This document shows positions 52,424 to 63,937 of a stretch of DNA of 64,000 nucleotides, one piece after another. The stretch is taken from assembly GCF_900660525.1 (NCBI RefSeq), contig NZ_LR214970.1:248001-312000 (forward strand), written 5' to 3'. The position numbers were made by a program, and so were the translations under genes. How positions within the stretch are numbered: the stretch's first letter is position 1; each line of letters opens with the position of its first letter. Below the pieces are notes generated by a model that saw nothing but the letters and a program-made list of their open reading frames with translations, did not search any database and was not told the origin of the DNA. The stretch comes from Mycoplasmopsis bovigenitalium. Its GTDB lineage: Bacteria > Bacillota_I > Bacilli_A > Mycoplasmatales > Metamycoplasmataceae.

Positions 52424-52484
52424 ATCTCTCCTTATGGAATTTAATATAAATATTAAAAATTATAATACTTAATATTAAAATTTG

Positions 52485-52499
52485 TATAATAAAAGCATG
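52485..52499 (+). promoter_or_regulatory. -10 element directly before a start codon: leaderless transcript
   Basis: TATAAT at 52485-52490 is only six bases upstream of the ATG at 52497, so transcription would begin at or next to the start codon. No Shine-Dalgarno sequence is present. Confidence 0.6.
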
Positions 52500-52856
52500 A
52501 CTAAAAAAGACAAGTTTAAAATAGTAATTTTGACAATTTTTACACTAGGTTTTTGTTGATTACATTGATACAGAATTAATAAAAAACACCAAAATCTTGT
52601 TCAAGGTAAAATAGATGCTGATATTAACCAAAGAGAAATTGACGAATTAATTCGTTTTATAGGTGGTTTGGATAATATTGCTGATGTTAGTTCATCTGGT
52701 TCTAAATTGAAAATTTTCTTTAAAAATTCGCAATTAATTGATTCAAAATCAATAATTGATAATAAGTTAGCTACTGGTGTTTTTGTTTCTTCTGATTCAA
52801 TAACCTTGATCGTTGGCGTTAAATCTTCAGCATATGTGAATGCATTAAAAAAATAG
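52497..52856 (+). CDS. Membrane-anchored PTS EIIB-like domain protein without phospho-Cys
   Basis: 119 residues. One N-terminal membrane helix (about 9-25), then a domain IDELIRFIGGLDNIADV..., FFKNSQLIDSKSI and TGVFVSSDSITLIVG that follows the glucose-type PTS EIIB fold (GG.eNI..v..caTRLR...kd...vd). The phosphorylated Cys of the CATRLR motif is replaced: the segment reads SSSGSKLK, Ser67 at the Cys position and Lys70 at the Arg. It therefore cannot carry phosphate. M. genitalium MG129 is a similar short stand-alone EIIB-like protein. The gene appears leaderless. Confidence 0.68.
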
Positions 52857-52873
52857 CGCGCGCTATTTTTTTA
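52850..52873. terminator. Bidirectional terminator between the EIIB-like gene and pgk
   Basis: AAAATAGC-GCGC-GCTATTTT hairpin flanked by A and T runs; it overlaps the stop of the plus-strand gene and touches the end of pgk. Confidence 0.85.
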
Positions 52874-54058
52874 TAACTTGTCTTGAATTGCGTTTATTGC
52901 GGGTAGTTCTTGATCTAGAAGGTATTGTTGAGAAGCGCCGCCCCCAGTTGATACGTGAGTTATTTTATCTTTGAATCCAAATTTTTCTGATGCAGAAATT
53001 GTGTCACCACCACCAATAATTGAGTAAGCACCTGAACTAACTATTGCATTACCAATTGCTCGAGTTCCTTCTTCACCAAATTCTTTTTCAAATACCCCTA
53101 AAGGCCCATTTCAATAAATTAATTTGGCATTTGCGATGTGTTTTTTGTATAAATCAATTGTTTTTGGTCCAATATCAATACCCATTTTACCTTTTTCAAC
53201 ATTTTCGTCTTTAGAAATGCTTGCCATATTATCTTCAAAACTATTTACCATTGCATTATCTACAGGAATAATGAATTTTGCTTTTGATTCAGCCATTAGT
53301 TTGGTTGCGAATTCAATTTGGTCATTTTCAACTAATGAATTGGCAATTTCAAATCCTTTTGCTTTTAAAAATGTATATGCCATTGCACCACCAATTAAAA
53401 TTTCGTCGGCTTTCTGACTTAGTTTTGTTAGATAGGAAATTTTGTCTTTAACTTTTGCACCACCCACAATAGCTATAAATGGTTTTGTTTCTTTCGAAAA
53501 TGCTGTATCAAATGCATTTAATTCTTTTTCAACAAGCATACCAACACCAGATTCTTTAACTCTTAAAGAAATTCCGATATTTGAAGCATGTGATCTGTGT
53601 GCAGTTGCAAAAGCATCATTAATGAATACATCAGCTAATGAAGCTCATTTTTCACCCAATTCTGGTGCATTTTTGCTCTCAGATTTTTCGTTTAAGTCTT
53701 CAAAACGTGTGTTTTCTACCAAAAGAACTTGGCCATAATCCATTTCACTTACTGCTTGTTCAAGTAATGGTCCACTTGAAACCGGTGAAAACAATACTGA
53801 TTTGTTCAATAATCTACTTAATTCATTTGCAATTGGTAAAAGTGATTTTGAAATTTTATCTTCTTCAGTTTTGACTCTTCCTAGATGAGAAAGCAAAATA
53901 ACTTTTGCATTTTGGTCAATAGCATATTTTATTGTGTCAAGAGCAGCAACTATTCTTTCGTTAGATTGAATTATCCCATTTTTGATTGGGGTGTTAAAGT
54001 CGACTCTAATTATTACTCTTTTGTTTGTTAATTGAATATCTTTGATTGTCTTTTTCAT
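52871..54058 (-). CDS. pgk: Phosphoglycerate kinase
   Basis: 395 residues, glycolytic ATP-forming step. RVDFNTPI, SHLGRVK, VENTRF, VFINDAFATAHRSHAS, VGGAKVKDK, and the C-terminal NGPLGVFE and GGGDTI with STGGGAS are the family landmarks. Two UGA Trp codons split it. Start ATG 54058 follows TAGGAGATATC; TATACT on the minus strand at 54088-54083 is a -10 candidate. Lies 98 bp behind tpiA. Confidence 0.97.
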
Positions 54059-54156
54059 GATATCTCCTAGTTAATTTATTTAAGTATAAATTTTTATTAT
54101 TTAAATTTGTATTTAAATTGAATATATAGGTAAATTTTATGTTAATAATGCCACAA

Positions 54157-54906
54157 TTATTCAACCGCTATTACTTCTAAAAATGTATCAAGGTCTAAGG
54201 TTGCATTTCCAATTAAAAAACCATTAATATCAGGAATTTTTGCTAGGTCTTTGATATTTTTAGCATTAACAGACCCACCGTAAATTATTTTCGTATTTGG
54301 GCTTGTTATTGAACGAATGTATTCAGCCATATCTTTTAAAAATGTTGGTGATGCACTTTGGCCAGTTCCCATAGCTCAAATAGGTTCATAAGATATGATT
54401 ACTTTACTAAAATCTATATCTTTTGATGATTCAAGGATTTTCCGTTTAACCACTTCTTTTGATTTTCCTTGTTGATATTCGGTTAAACTCTCTCCGAAAC
54501 AAATTAGAGGGGTTATATTATATTCAAGGGCTGCCTTTGCTTTTAAGTTAACATCACATGAGGTTTCGTAGTGATATTTTCTTCTTTCAGAGTGGCCAAC
54601 AATAACGTATTTTATTCCAAATTCATTCAACATTTCGGCAGAAATATCGCCAGTGTAGGGACCAGCTGGGAATTGAGAAACATCTTGTCCAACTAACATT
54701 AATTTGTCAATTTTGTTGAATGCTACATGGGCTGCAAGATTTATTGGCGGCATTGCAATACCAAATTCATTGGCATAAACTGCATCTTTATATGTTTTAT
54801 CTTTTCTAATTTTTTCCTTGAACTTTTTATTGAATTTTTCCAATCATTCTGCACTTTCACCAAATGTTTTATTCATTTTTCAATTGGCTATAATAATTTT
54901 GTTCAT
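54157..54906 (-). CDS. tpiA: Triosephosphate isomerase
   Basis: 249 residues. NWKMNKT at the N-terminus, VGHSERRKY with catalytic His, ISYEPIWAMGTGQSAS with catalytic Glu and UGA Trp, and YGGSVNAKN are intact. ATG 54906 is preceded by AAGGAGGCTTGTT. Neighbour of pgk in the same direction, both glycolytic. Confidence 0.97.
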
Positions 54907-54965
54907 AACAAGCCTCCTTATAATATAAATATTGTAATACAATTACTATTTCATTAGTAGTTTTC

Positions 54966-56936
54966 CTAATTTATTAATTTCATAAATTCTTCTTCATTAA
55001 TAATTTTTGTACCTAATTCAATTGCTTTGTTTTTCTTACTTCCAGCATCATCTCCGCACAATAGATAATTGGTTTTTTTAGAAACACTACTTGCAACAAT
55101 ACCGCCATTATTTTCAATTATTTGTGTGTAATAATCTCTTGAATTGGTTAATTTGCCTGTTATAACAAATGTAATATTATTTAATTGAGAATTTGACGTA
55201 TTCTTTTGTTTTTTGTATTCAAAAATTTCATCTAAAAATAATAAAAGTTTTCTATTTTCGCTATCTTTCATAAACTCCATTAATGAAATTGTTATTTTAG
55301 GACCAATATTTTCAATATTTTGAATGCTCTCTAGATTTTCACATTCTAATAATTCTTTAAAATTATTAAATTGTTTTGAAATTAATTTAGCCGCTCTTTG
55401 TCCAAGATGTTGAATACCTAGCGCGAATAGTACTTTATCAAAGCTGTTTTGTTTTGATTTTTCAACATTTTTCATTAAATTGTTAAATTTGAGTTCGCCA
55501 AAACGCTCAATTTTCAATACGAGACTTTTGTGTTCTTCAAGTGAGTAAATATCTTCAATTTTCTTAAGAATACCAGCTTTGAACAAATCCTTTACAGTTG
55601 ACAAGCCAAGGCCAACAATATTCATTCCTTTTCTTGAAGCAAAATGATAAATTTTGTTTATATTTTTTTCATCACAATTAGAATTTAAACAAAACTGATC
55701 AACTAGACCTTCGTTTTCTACTAGGATTGAATTACAACTTGGACAGTTTAATAATTTATTGAATTTTGAATATGTGTTTTTTACTGCTAAATTAATAACT
55801 TTTGGAATTATTTCACCAGCTTTAATTATCGAAACTTCATCACCAATGTTAATATTCATTTTACTGATAAAATCGTAGTTATGAAGAGTTGCATATTGAA
55901 CTATTGTTTGGTTTAATTCAACTGGTTCAATGTTTGCTATGTATGTAATTTTTCCAGTTCTGCCAACTGAACTCAAAATGTTAGTAATTTTACTATTAAC
56001 TGATTCGACTTCATATTTGAAGGCAATTGAGTGTTTTGGAAATTTTGATGTATTGCCCATTGCTTTTCAATAATTTAAGTCATTTAACTTGATTACTAGA
56101 CCGTCAGCATCATACTCGAGTGTATTTTTAACTTCTGCAAAGTTCTCAATTTCTTCTGATAAGTCTTCAATTTCAACTAATTTATGTAAAGGATTTGTTG
56201 GGATATTTAATTTTGCTAAAAATTTTAATGAGTCATTTTGTGTGTAAATATCATGATTTTGAGGATCTACTAATTCATAAAGATATGCTTCTAGACCGCG
56301 TTTAGCAACTATTTCTTCATTTAATTGACGCAATGTTCCAGACGCAGCGTTACGCGGGTTTGCAAATTTTTTTAATCCCAATTCATTCATTTCTCTATTC
56401 AATTGGTAAAATTTTGCTTTTGGTAAAAACACTTCTCCACGGACTTCTAAATTGTTTTTATAATCGATAATTTTGGGTATAGATTCAATTTGCATAATAT
56501 TGCTTGTGACAATTTCACCCTCAATACCATCTCCTCTAGTTATTGCTTTAGTTAAATAACCATTTTCATAATGAATCGCAATCGATAAACCATCGATTTT
56601 AGGCTCAATACTGAAGTTAATTTTATCTTCAGGAACAACTTTTTTAATGGTATCCAAAAATTTTTCAATGTCATCATATGAGTATGCTTTTGCTAATGAT
56701 AACATAGGTTGATTATGAGTAAATTTTGCAAATTTTGTGCTGAAAATGTTGTCTGCGCCAACTTTTTTTGTAGGTGAATTAGGGTGAATTAATTCTGGAT
56801 ATTGCTGTTCTAATTCTTCAAGTTGTTTTAATTTTTTGTCATATTCTAGGTCAGAAACGCTAGGGTTATTTTCAATGAAATACTCGTAATTTCATTTGTT
56901 AATTAGGTTTGTAAGTTGCTCGATTTTTTCTTTCAT
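54966..56936 (-). CDS. ligA: NAD-dependent DNA ligase
   Basis: 656 residues. N-terminal Ia domain (NKWNYEYFIEN...SVSDLEYDKKL), adenylation motif EPKIDGLSIAI with the nucleophilic Lys, RGEVFLPK, KYEVES, an OB fold, a four-Cys zinc finger (CPSC...C...C), helix-hairpin-helix repeats and a C-terminal BRCT domain (FVITGKL...NGGIVASSVSKKTNYLLCG). Complete replicative ligase. Preceded by AAGGAGCAT on the minus strand; a UGA Trp near 56064 divides it. Confidence 0.97.
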
Positions 56937-57000
56937 TATGCTCCTTGAAAAAAACTTTATTTTATTATACATTTTAATATTTTAATTTAGGAAACTTAAA

Positions 57001-57023
57001 ATTAAAAAGCCAGTTTACTGGCT
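57001..57023 (-). terminator. Terminator of the ecf operon
   Basis: AGCCAG-TTTA-CTGGCT hairpin followed by T on the minus strand, right after the ecfT stop. Confidence 0.85.
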
Positions 57024-57025
57024 AA

Positions 57026-57898
57026 TTAATAAGCTTTAAATGAAGTAATTTCGTATCAAAATGGCAATGTAATAACTTGGTATTTTATTAATATCATTAA
57101 AACAACAAGGCCAGTCATTAATAAAAATATAAATGCATCTTTTCATTGAGGAACTAGAATACGATATCTTGTTCTTTTGCCATATGGGTCGTAACCTCTT
57201 GTTTCCATTGCGTTTGATAAGTCTTCAGCTTTTGCAAATGATGAAGAGAACAATGGGATTATCAATGTTGTAAATGCTTTTGCTTTGTCTTTTAGTTTGC
57301 CATGTTTAAAGTCTACACCCCTACTTGCTTGTGCTTTAATAATTCTTTTGGCTTCAATTAACAAGGTTGGAATAAAACGCAGTGCAACTGATATTACCAT
57401 TGCAATTATATGTGTCGGAATGAATAGTAATTTCAATGGAATAAGTAAATCTTCAATCGATTTAGTTAGTAAAATTGGTTTAGTTGTGGCAACAAATAAT
57501 GTAGTGGCCATAATCATTATGTAAATTCTAATTATCAGTGATAAAGTTCTAGCAATAACTGCGTAACTTAGCGCATATGTTCGATTATTGTCAATATAGA
57601 AAAAGACTTTATAAGTTTCTCTAATTTGCTCGTTTGTAATTTTCATTGTATAAATATTTAGGAAAAATACAATAAAACCAACAAGCAATGGTATTTTTAA
57701 CAAGCTAAATATATTTTTGATACTTCTTGTGCCAATGATATAAGCAATTGTTAATGGAACCAATAAAATAAATAAACTAATGAAATGAAAAGCAACAAAT
57801 GTCATTGAAATATAGGCAATATTGATTATTAATTTTATTCGAGGGTCTAGTTTATGAATGAATGTGTTATCGTAAATATATGTACCAATTCCGTTCAT
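57026..57898 (-). CDS. ecfT: ECF transporter transmembrane subunit EcfT
   Basis: 290 residues, the membrane scaffold of the energy-coupling factor. LDPRIKLIINI near the N-terminus, several membrane helices, and two Ala-Arg-Gly coupling motifs: AQASRGVDF and SNAMETRGYDPYGKRT, which contact the two ATPases. The gene overlaps the ecfA2 stop by one base (TAATG). A UGA Trp at 57140 precedes a last helix. Confidence 0.93.
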
Positions 57899-58869
57899 TA
57901 TTTATCTCCTTGAATTTTTTGTGAAATAAATGTGGCTAGTTCATCAATTGATTTAATTTTAGGTAATTTTCAACCTTTTTTCTCCAATTTTGTCATAAAT
58001 GACATTAGTTTTGGAGATTGCAACCCATTATTATCAAGAAATTCTGTGTCTTTTAAAACATCATATGTAGGCCCATCTTTAACGATTCGACCATGTTTCA
58101 TAATAACTACACGATCAGTCACTTCTAAAATATTATCAAGATCGTGGGTAACAATAATTATAGTTTTACCCATTTTGTGTAATTTTTTAAAGATACTTAA
58201 AATTTCTCTTACGCCAGCAGGGTCTAATCCCGCCGTTGGTTCATCTGCAACAATAATATCAGGTTCAATTGCTAAAATACCCGCTAATGCAACCCTTCTT
58301 TTTTGACCCCCTGATAAACCAAAAGGTGATTTATTTAAATATGTGTCATCAAGGCCGCATAAATTAAGATATTGTTTTGCTCTCATTGCTGCTTCTTGTT
58401 TAGGAACACCAAAAGACATTGGCCCAAACATGATGTCTTTTTCAATAGTTTCTTCAAAAAGTTGATATTCAGCAAATTGAAAAGCTATTGCTACTCTTTT
58501 TCTTATTTCTTTAGGATTTGAAACTTTTTTAACTTTTCTTGTTTTGTATTTATAGTCTATAAATCCGTTTTTATGTACATTTTTTTCTACTCATGAAGCA
58601 ACTACATCTATTGATTCATGAATTTGGTCGTATTTATTCGTTTTTTTATTGAATACGTCTTTTTTGAATGACCAATTTATTTGGCCCAATGTAGGAAGAG
58701 ACAAAGCATTTAAATGTTCAATAAACGTTGACTTGCCTGAGCCAGTATGACCAATAATGCCAATAAATTCACCTTGTTTGATATCAATGTTTAAGTTTTT
58801 AATCGCAGTAAATTCCATTCTTGAGCCGCGATTATATGTGTGAGATAAATCACGAATTTTTATTTGCAT
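57898..58869 (-). CDS. ecfA2: ECF transporter ATPase EcfA2
   Basis: 323 residues. Walker A GHTGSGKST, Q-loop AFQFAEYQLFEET, signature LSGGQKRRVALAG, Walker B IIVADEPTAGLDP, and H-loop VTHD are intact. An insertion of about 45 residues, rich in Lys, lies between Walker A and the Q-loop (KKDVFNKKTNKYDQ to KVSNPKEIRKR), making it longer than the usual 280-290. UGA Trp codons interrupt it. Start ATG overlaps the end of ecfA1 by 10 bp. Confidence 0.94.
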
Positions 58870-59657
58870 ATTGCCTCCAATAATTCTGATTCATCAAATG
58901 TTGGATTTAGTCCTTGAATTTTTTCACTTAATTTATAAATAAATGGTGATTCAATTTTTGCTTGATGTAAAACTTCTTTATTTTTTAATATTTCTTTTGG
59001 TGAACCTTGAGCAATTATTTTTCCTTTAGCAAACACAATACAATAATCTGCCAAAATAGCTTCATCCATATCGTGAGTAATTGAAATTAATGTTTTTTTT
59101 CTAGTTTGTTGAATATCTCTAATTAATTTTAAAACTTGTTTCTTTCCTAATGGGTCTAACATTGATGTTACTTCGTCAAAAATTATAACTTTTGGATCTA
59201 GAGCCAAAACAGAGGCAATTGCTACTCTTTGTTTTTGACCTCCGGAAAGTAAATGTGGCTCGCGAGTTATATGCTCAGCCATACCAACTTTTTTTGAAAG
59301 CTCTTCAATAATTGGTTTCATTTCTTCACGTTTGATACCTTTATTTTCAAGTCCAAACGCAATATCATCTTCAATTGTTGCGCCAACAAATTGGTTATCT
59401 GGGTTTTGAAAAATAATTCCAACTTGCTGTCTTATTTTTCGTAAATTTTTTGAATTTATTTCAGTCCCGTCAATAGAGATAGAACCTGATTTTGGTTTAT
59501 AAAGTGCAACTAACAATTTTGAAAGAGTTGATTTTCCTGAACCATTGTGGCCTAAAATTGCAATATATTTTCCTTGTTCAATTTCAAAACTCACGTCATC
59601 AATTGCGTTATTTTCATTTCCTGGGTATTTAAAAATTAAATTTTTAACAGATATCAT
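58860..59657 (-). CDS. ecfA1: ECF transporter ATPase EcfA1
   Basis: 265 residues. Walker A GHNGSGKST, Q-loop IFQNPDNQFVG, signature LSGGQKQRVAIA, Walker B VIIFDEVTSMLDP (Val in place of the common Pro after DE) and ITHDMDE. The ATG at 59657 is chosen because the upstream TTG start has no ribosome site and a TATAAT at 59672-59667 would place the transcript start almost at this ATG. First gene of ecfA1-A2-T. The module energises vitamin S components. Confidence 0.94.
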   Translation of the reverse strand: MISVKNLIFKYPGNENNAIDDVSFEIEQGKYIAILGHNGSGKSTLSKLLVALYKPKSGSISIDGTEINSKNLRKIRQQVGIIFQNPDNQFVGATIEDDIAFGLENKGIKREEMKPIIEELSKKVGMAEHITREPHLLSGGQKQRVAIASVLALDPKVIIFDEVTSMLDPLGKKQVLKLIRDIQQTRKKTLISITHDMDEAILADYCIVFAKGKIIAQGSPKEILKNKEVLHQAKIESPFIYKLSEKIQGLNPTFDESELLEAICK

Positions 59658-59666
59658 AATGTGATA

Positions 59667-59718
59667 ATTATACAATGCAATAACAATATAAAATGCAAAT
59701 TTTAGATTAATATATAAT
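59667..59718. promoter_or_regulatory. Divergent promoters of ecfA1 and tkt
   Basis: Minus strand TATAAT at 59672-59667, nine bases before the ecfA1 ATG; plus strand TATAAT at 59713-59718, about 31 bases before the tkt GTG, which has AAGAGG as ribosome site. Confidence 0.5.
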
Positions 59719-59749
59719 TAGAAAAAAGTGTTAATAAGAGGTTAAAAAA

Positions 59750-61714
59750 GTGAATAAACAAGATAAATTAATTGCTAGTATTAGAGGACTTGTATTAGAC
59801 TCGCAAAATGCGACCGGTAATGGCCACAGTGGGATGGCACTAGGTTCAAGCGGAGTTTTTGCAACATTGTTTACTAAATATTTAAAAATTTGAAGAGATA
59901 ATCCAAAATGAATTAACAGAGATAAATTTGTTTTATCAGCAGGACACGCCTGTTTAGGATTTTACGCAATTACTCATTTTATCGGCTTATTAGCAAAAAA
60001 TGAGATGAAAAATTATCGTAAATTAAATTCAAAAACTCCAGGTCACCCTGAATTAGAATGATTCGATTTTGTTGATGCCAATACTGGGCCGCTTGGTCAA
60101 GGAATTGCTATGGCGCTTGGAATGGCGATAGCAAGAGATTATTTAGCACAGAAATTTAATGTAAATGGTTTAAAAATAATTGATAATTATGTTTATGCTT
60201 TGCATGGAGATGGTTGCATTCAAGAAGGTGTTGCACAAGAGGCAATTCAACTTGCAGGTACACTTAAAATTAATAAATTAATTCTTATTCATGACTTTAA
60301 TAATGTTCAGATAGATACAAATTCCAATAAGGTTAATAACATCAATTTAATTAAGTGATTTAAAGCCCAAAATTGAAAAACTATTGAATCTAATGATAAA
60401 CCCAAATCAATTGAAAAAGCATTGAAAAAAGCAAAAAAATTACAAGGACCTGTTTATATCCAAGTGAAAACTTCAATTGGTAAAAACACTAATCTTGAAA
60501 ACAGTTTAAAAGCACATGCGGGTTCATATTCTCTTAGCCAAATTCAACAATTTAAGCGTAAAATGAACTTGGAAAATCTTGTTCCTTTTGAATATGATGA
60601 TGAGGTTTATAAGTATGCTCAAAGTTTTTGGAAACAAAAACAAAAAGAATATGATTCTTGAACTAAAGATGTTGAAAAACTTGCTGATCTTAACATAGAA
60701 AAATATAATGAATTATCAAAACTAATAAATAATAACTATAAGTATGATTTTTCAGAATTTCAATTCGAAAAAAATGATTTATCAATTCGAGAATATTTTG
60801 GCCAAATTACTCGTTTTATAGAGAAAAAAGATAATTTAATAATTGGTGGTTCTGCTGATTTAAAAGGTTCAACATTAATCGGTTTTAATAAAGAATTTAA
60901 TAATGGTGGCTCAAATATTAGTTATGGTGTTCGCGAACATTTGATGTTAGCGTTGAATAATGGTATAAATTTAGCTTCAAATTTAAGAACTCTTGCAGCC
61001 ACATTTCTATCGTTTGCTGATTATGCAAAAGGCGCAATTCGTCTGGCATCATTAATGAAATTACCTGTAATTAATATTTTTACTCATGATTCATATGGCG
61101 TTGGAGAAGATGGGCCAACACATCAACCTGTTGAGCAATTAGCAATGTTGCGGTCGACACCAAACACACTTGTTATAAGGCCAAGTAATGAATTTGAGAG
61201 CAAGTTAGCTTATGAATATGCACTGAATAAATCAAAAGTACAAACTTGTTTAATTGCATCTAGACAAGCAATAAAATCATATAAACATGCTTTTGACATA
61301 AATGAGTTAAAATCAATTCATTTGGTAAAAAAATTTACCAAAACTTCTAATAGAAAAACAATAAATATTTTAGCGAGTGGGTCAGAAGTTGAACTAGCTT
61401 ATGAAGCTGCAAATAAATTGCATATTATGCACAAAATCAATGTTAATGTTTATTCAGTTCCTGTCTTACAGTGATTTGTTAAAGAATTAGAACAAAACAA
61501 ACACAAAAGTTTAATAAAATTTCCTACTTTGGCAATAGAAGCATCAAGCGACCATATGTGATATTTGATTGCTAAATATACAATTTTTGATGCAATATTA
61601 GCCAGTGAATTTGGCCTTTCTGCGCCTGCTGATAAAGTATTTGAAAAGTTTGGTTTTAATGTAGAAAATGTAATAAGCAAAGCAATACAATTACTAAATA
61701 TCAAAAGCAAATAA
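59750..61714 (+). CDS. tkt: Transketolase
   Basis: 654 residues, thiamine-diphosphate enzyme of the non-oxidative pentose phosphate pathway. ATGNGHSGMALGSS at the N-terminus, GPLGQGIAMALGMAIA, ThDP motif LHGDGCIQEGVAQEA...FNNVQID, YGVREHLM and HDSYGVGEDGPTHQPVEQLA with catalytic His residues, and a C-terminal domain beginning NILASGSEVELA. Starts at GTG 59750 behind AAGAGG. Many UGA Trp codons scatter it over several ORF fragments. Stands alone between ecfA1 and secY. Confidence 0.95.
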
Positions 61715-61783
61715 TTTTATTAATTCTCTTAATATTTTGTATAATAAAAAAACTTTTATATAAAAATATTTGCAAAGGAATAT

Positions 61784-63259
61784 ATGAAAAAATTTTTTAG
61801 GAACTTTACTTATAAATTTTCTCAATTTTTCCTTAAAATCTCAAGATGATGGACGTCATATTGAGAAAATAAGGATTTGACCAAAAAAATATTGTTTACG
61901 TTTGGTTTTCTTGCGATTTATGTAATTATGACAACAATTGGTACACCGTTCATAAAAATTAAATCATTAGAAACTCTAACTGATGACACTTTTTTAAACA
62001 CTTTAAACCTTGTTGGTGGGGGCGGGCTTAGAAACTTTTCAATTGTTGCACTAGGAATTAGCCCATTTATTAATGCCTCATTAATCATGTCAATTTTGCA
62101 AACTAGAGTTTTCCCACCTATCCATAAATTAAGTCAAAGTGGACCATTAGGTAGAAAAAAACTTAATGTTATAACTCGTATATTAACGCTTTTAATTGCT
62201 TTTCCACAAGCTATTATGCTTTCAAAATCGCTAGCTTCAGGTGAAAACCCATTTATTGAAATTATTCCAATGTATGGTCCTAAAACCCTTGAAGTTACAA
62301 CATACTTAGTTGTTCCTATGATTTTGATTGGGGGGTCACTATTTTCCCTATTCATTGCTGAGCAAATTACTGACAAAGGTATTGGTAATGGTACATCACT
62401 ATTAATTTTCATTGGAATGGCTTTTTCATTGCCTAACCAATTCAAACAAGCTATTAGTTACTTTATTGGTTCAGATTCTGCTTCAACATTATTTATCGGT
62501 TCTTTAAATTTCATAACTTATATATTTATTTTTGCATTAACAATTTTCGTTGTAGCCCTTATTTACAATTCAGAACGTCATATTCCTATTCAACAAATTG
62601 GAGCCGGCCGTTCAAAAAACCTTAAAGATATGGGGAAACTGCCAATTAAGTTGAACCCTGGCGGTGTTATGCCAATTATTTTCTCAACAATGGTTGTTTC
62701 ATTCCCAATAATGATTGCCAGATTATTGCCAAGTGGTAATGCTGCAAAAGCTTGAATTGAACAATATTTACAATTTACTTCTCCTCTTGGATTGTCATTG
62801 TTAGTTGTGATTACATTCTTCTTTAGCTATCTAATGGGTATTCAGCAATCAAGAATTGACAAAATAAGTGAAGATTTTGCAAAAAACTCAACATATATTC
62901 CCGGAATTCAACCTGGCGAACAAACTGAGGATTATTTGTTCGCCATTGTATTGAGATTATGTACCTTTAGCGCATTTTATTTAGTTATACTTGCATCATT
63001 TCAATATTTACAAATCATTTTGATACATTGACCACCAGTAATTTCATTTGGTGGGACAAGCATAATGATTTTAGTATCGGTTGCTATTGAAACTATTGAT
63101 CAATTTAAAGCTAGATTAAAATCATCTAATTTATCAAAACAAAAACAATTATCTCGTCAAATTAGCGACCAAATCGCATATGAAAAAACATATGAAGAAC
63201 ACGGTCCAGAGAAAAAAGAAACTATTAAAAAACCAAACAGGGATGGATTATTATGATAA
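61784..63259 (+). CDS. secY: Preprotein translocase subunit SecY
   Basis: 491 residues, ten membrane helices, the protein-conducting channel. The plug and TM2 region GISPFINASLIMSILQ, EQITDKGIGNGTSLLIFIGM, IPIQQIGAGRSKN and LPIKLNPGGVMPIIFS are typical. Start ATG 61784 follows AAAGGAATAT; TATAAT at 61740 is a promoter candidate. The last sense codon is UGA (Trp) before TAA 63257, overlapping adk by 7 bp. It is not preceded by rplO as in the common spc order: tkt lies upstream instead. Confidence 0.96.
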
Positions 63260-63909
63260 CAACAAAAAACAGCAAACCGAATATGGTTTTTATGGGCCCT
63301 CCTGGTGTTGGAAAAGGCACAGTGGCTGCAATAATTGCAAACAACCACAATTATATTCACCTTTCAACAGGAAGTATTTTTCGTGAAGAAATTGCTAAAA
63401 AAAGCGATTTAGGATTAAAAGTTAGTGAAATAGTTAAATCGGGGCAATATGTTCCAGATGATGTTACTAATGAAATAGTAAAAAATAAATTAATAGAATT
63501 AATGAGCGAAAATAAAGTTGTAATTTTAGATGGTTATCCAAGAACAATTAATCAAGCTCAATTTCTTGATTCAATAACTGGTTTTAACTATAAAGTTATT
63601 TCTTTATTTGCGAATGAAGATCTTGTTTTAAAAAGACTTTCAGGTCGAAGATTTTGCCCAAAATGCAATGCAGGTTACCATATAGAATACATGCCTTCTA
63701 AACTAATTGATAAGTGTGAAAAAGACAACTTTGATCTAATTACAAGAAGAGATGATACTATTGAATCTATCAAGGTAAGACAAAATATATACCATGAATC
63801 AACTCAACCATTATTAGATTTTTATGCAAGTCAAAACAGAATAATTTCTATTGATGCAAATGGCAACGCTAGTGATATAGCTGTTGATGTGATCAACAAA
63901 GTTAAGTAA
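63253..63909 (+). CDS. adk: Adenylate kinase
   Basis: 218 residues. P-loop MGPPGVGKGT, STGSIFREE, DGYPRTINQA, and a LID domain with CPKCNAGYH followed by a Cys and an Asp (zinc-type lid). The start ATG lies inside the end of secY. Directly followed by a terminator, so infA, map and the other genes often found next are not part of this unit. Confidence 0.96.
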   Translation: MITTKNSKPNMVFMGPPGVGKGTVAAIIANNHNYIHLSTGSIFREEIAKKSDLGLKVSEIVKSGQYVPDDVTNEIVKNKLIELMSENKVVILDGYPRTINQAQFLDSITGFNYKVISLFANEDLVLKRLSGRRFCPKCNAGYHIEYMPSKLIDKCEKDNFDLITRRDDTIESIKVRQNIYHESTQPLLDFYASQNRIISIDANGNASDIAVDVINKVK

Positions 63910-63910
63910 T

Positions 63911-63937
63911 TTAAAGCCGCTTATTCGGCTTTTTATT
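63911..63937. terminator. Terminator of secY-adk
   Basis: AAAGCCG / CGGCTTT stem with a six-base loop and a T run, 3 bp after the adk stop. The arms are symmetrical and could also end a minus-strand gene entering from the right. Confidence 0.85.
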
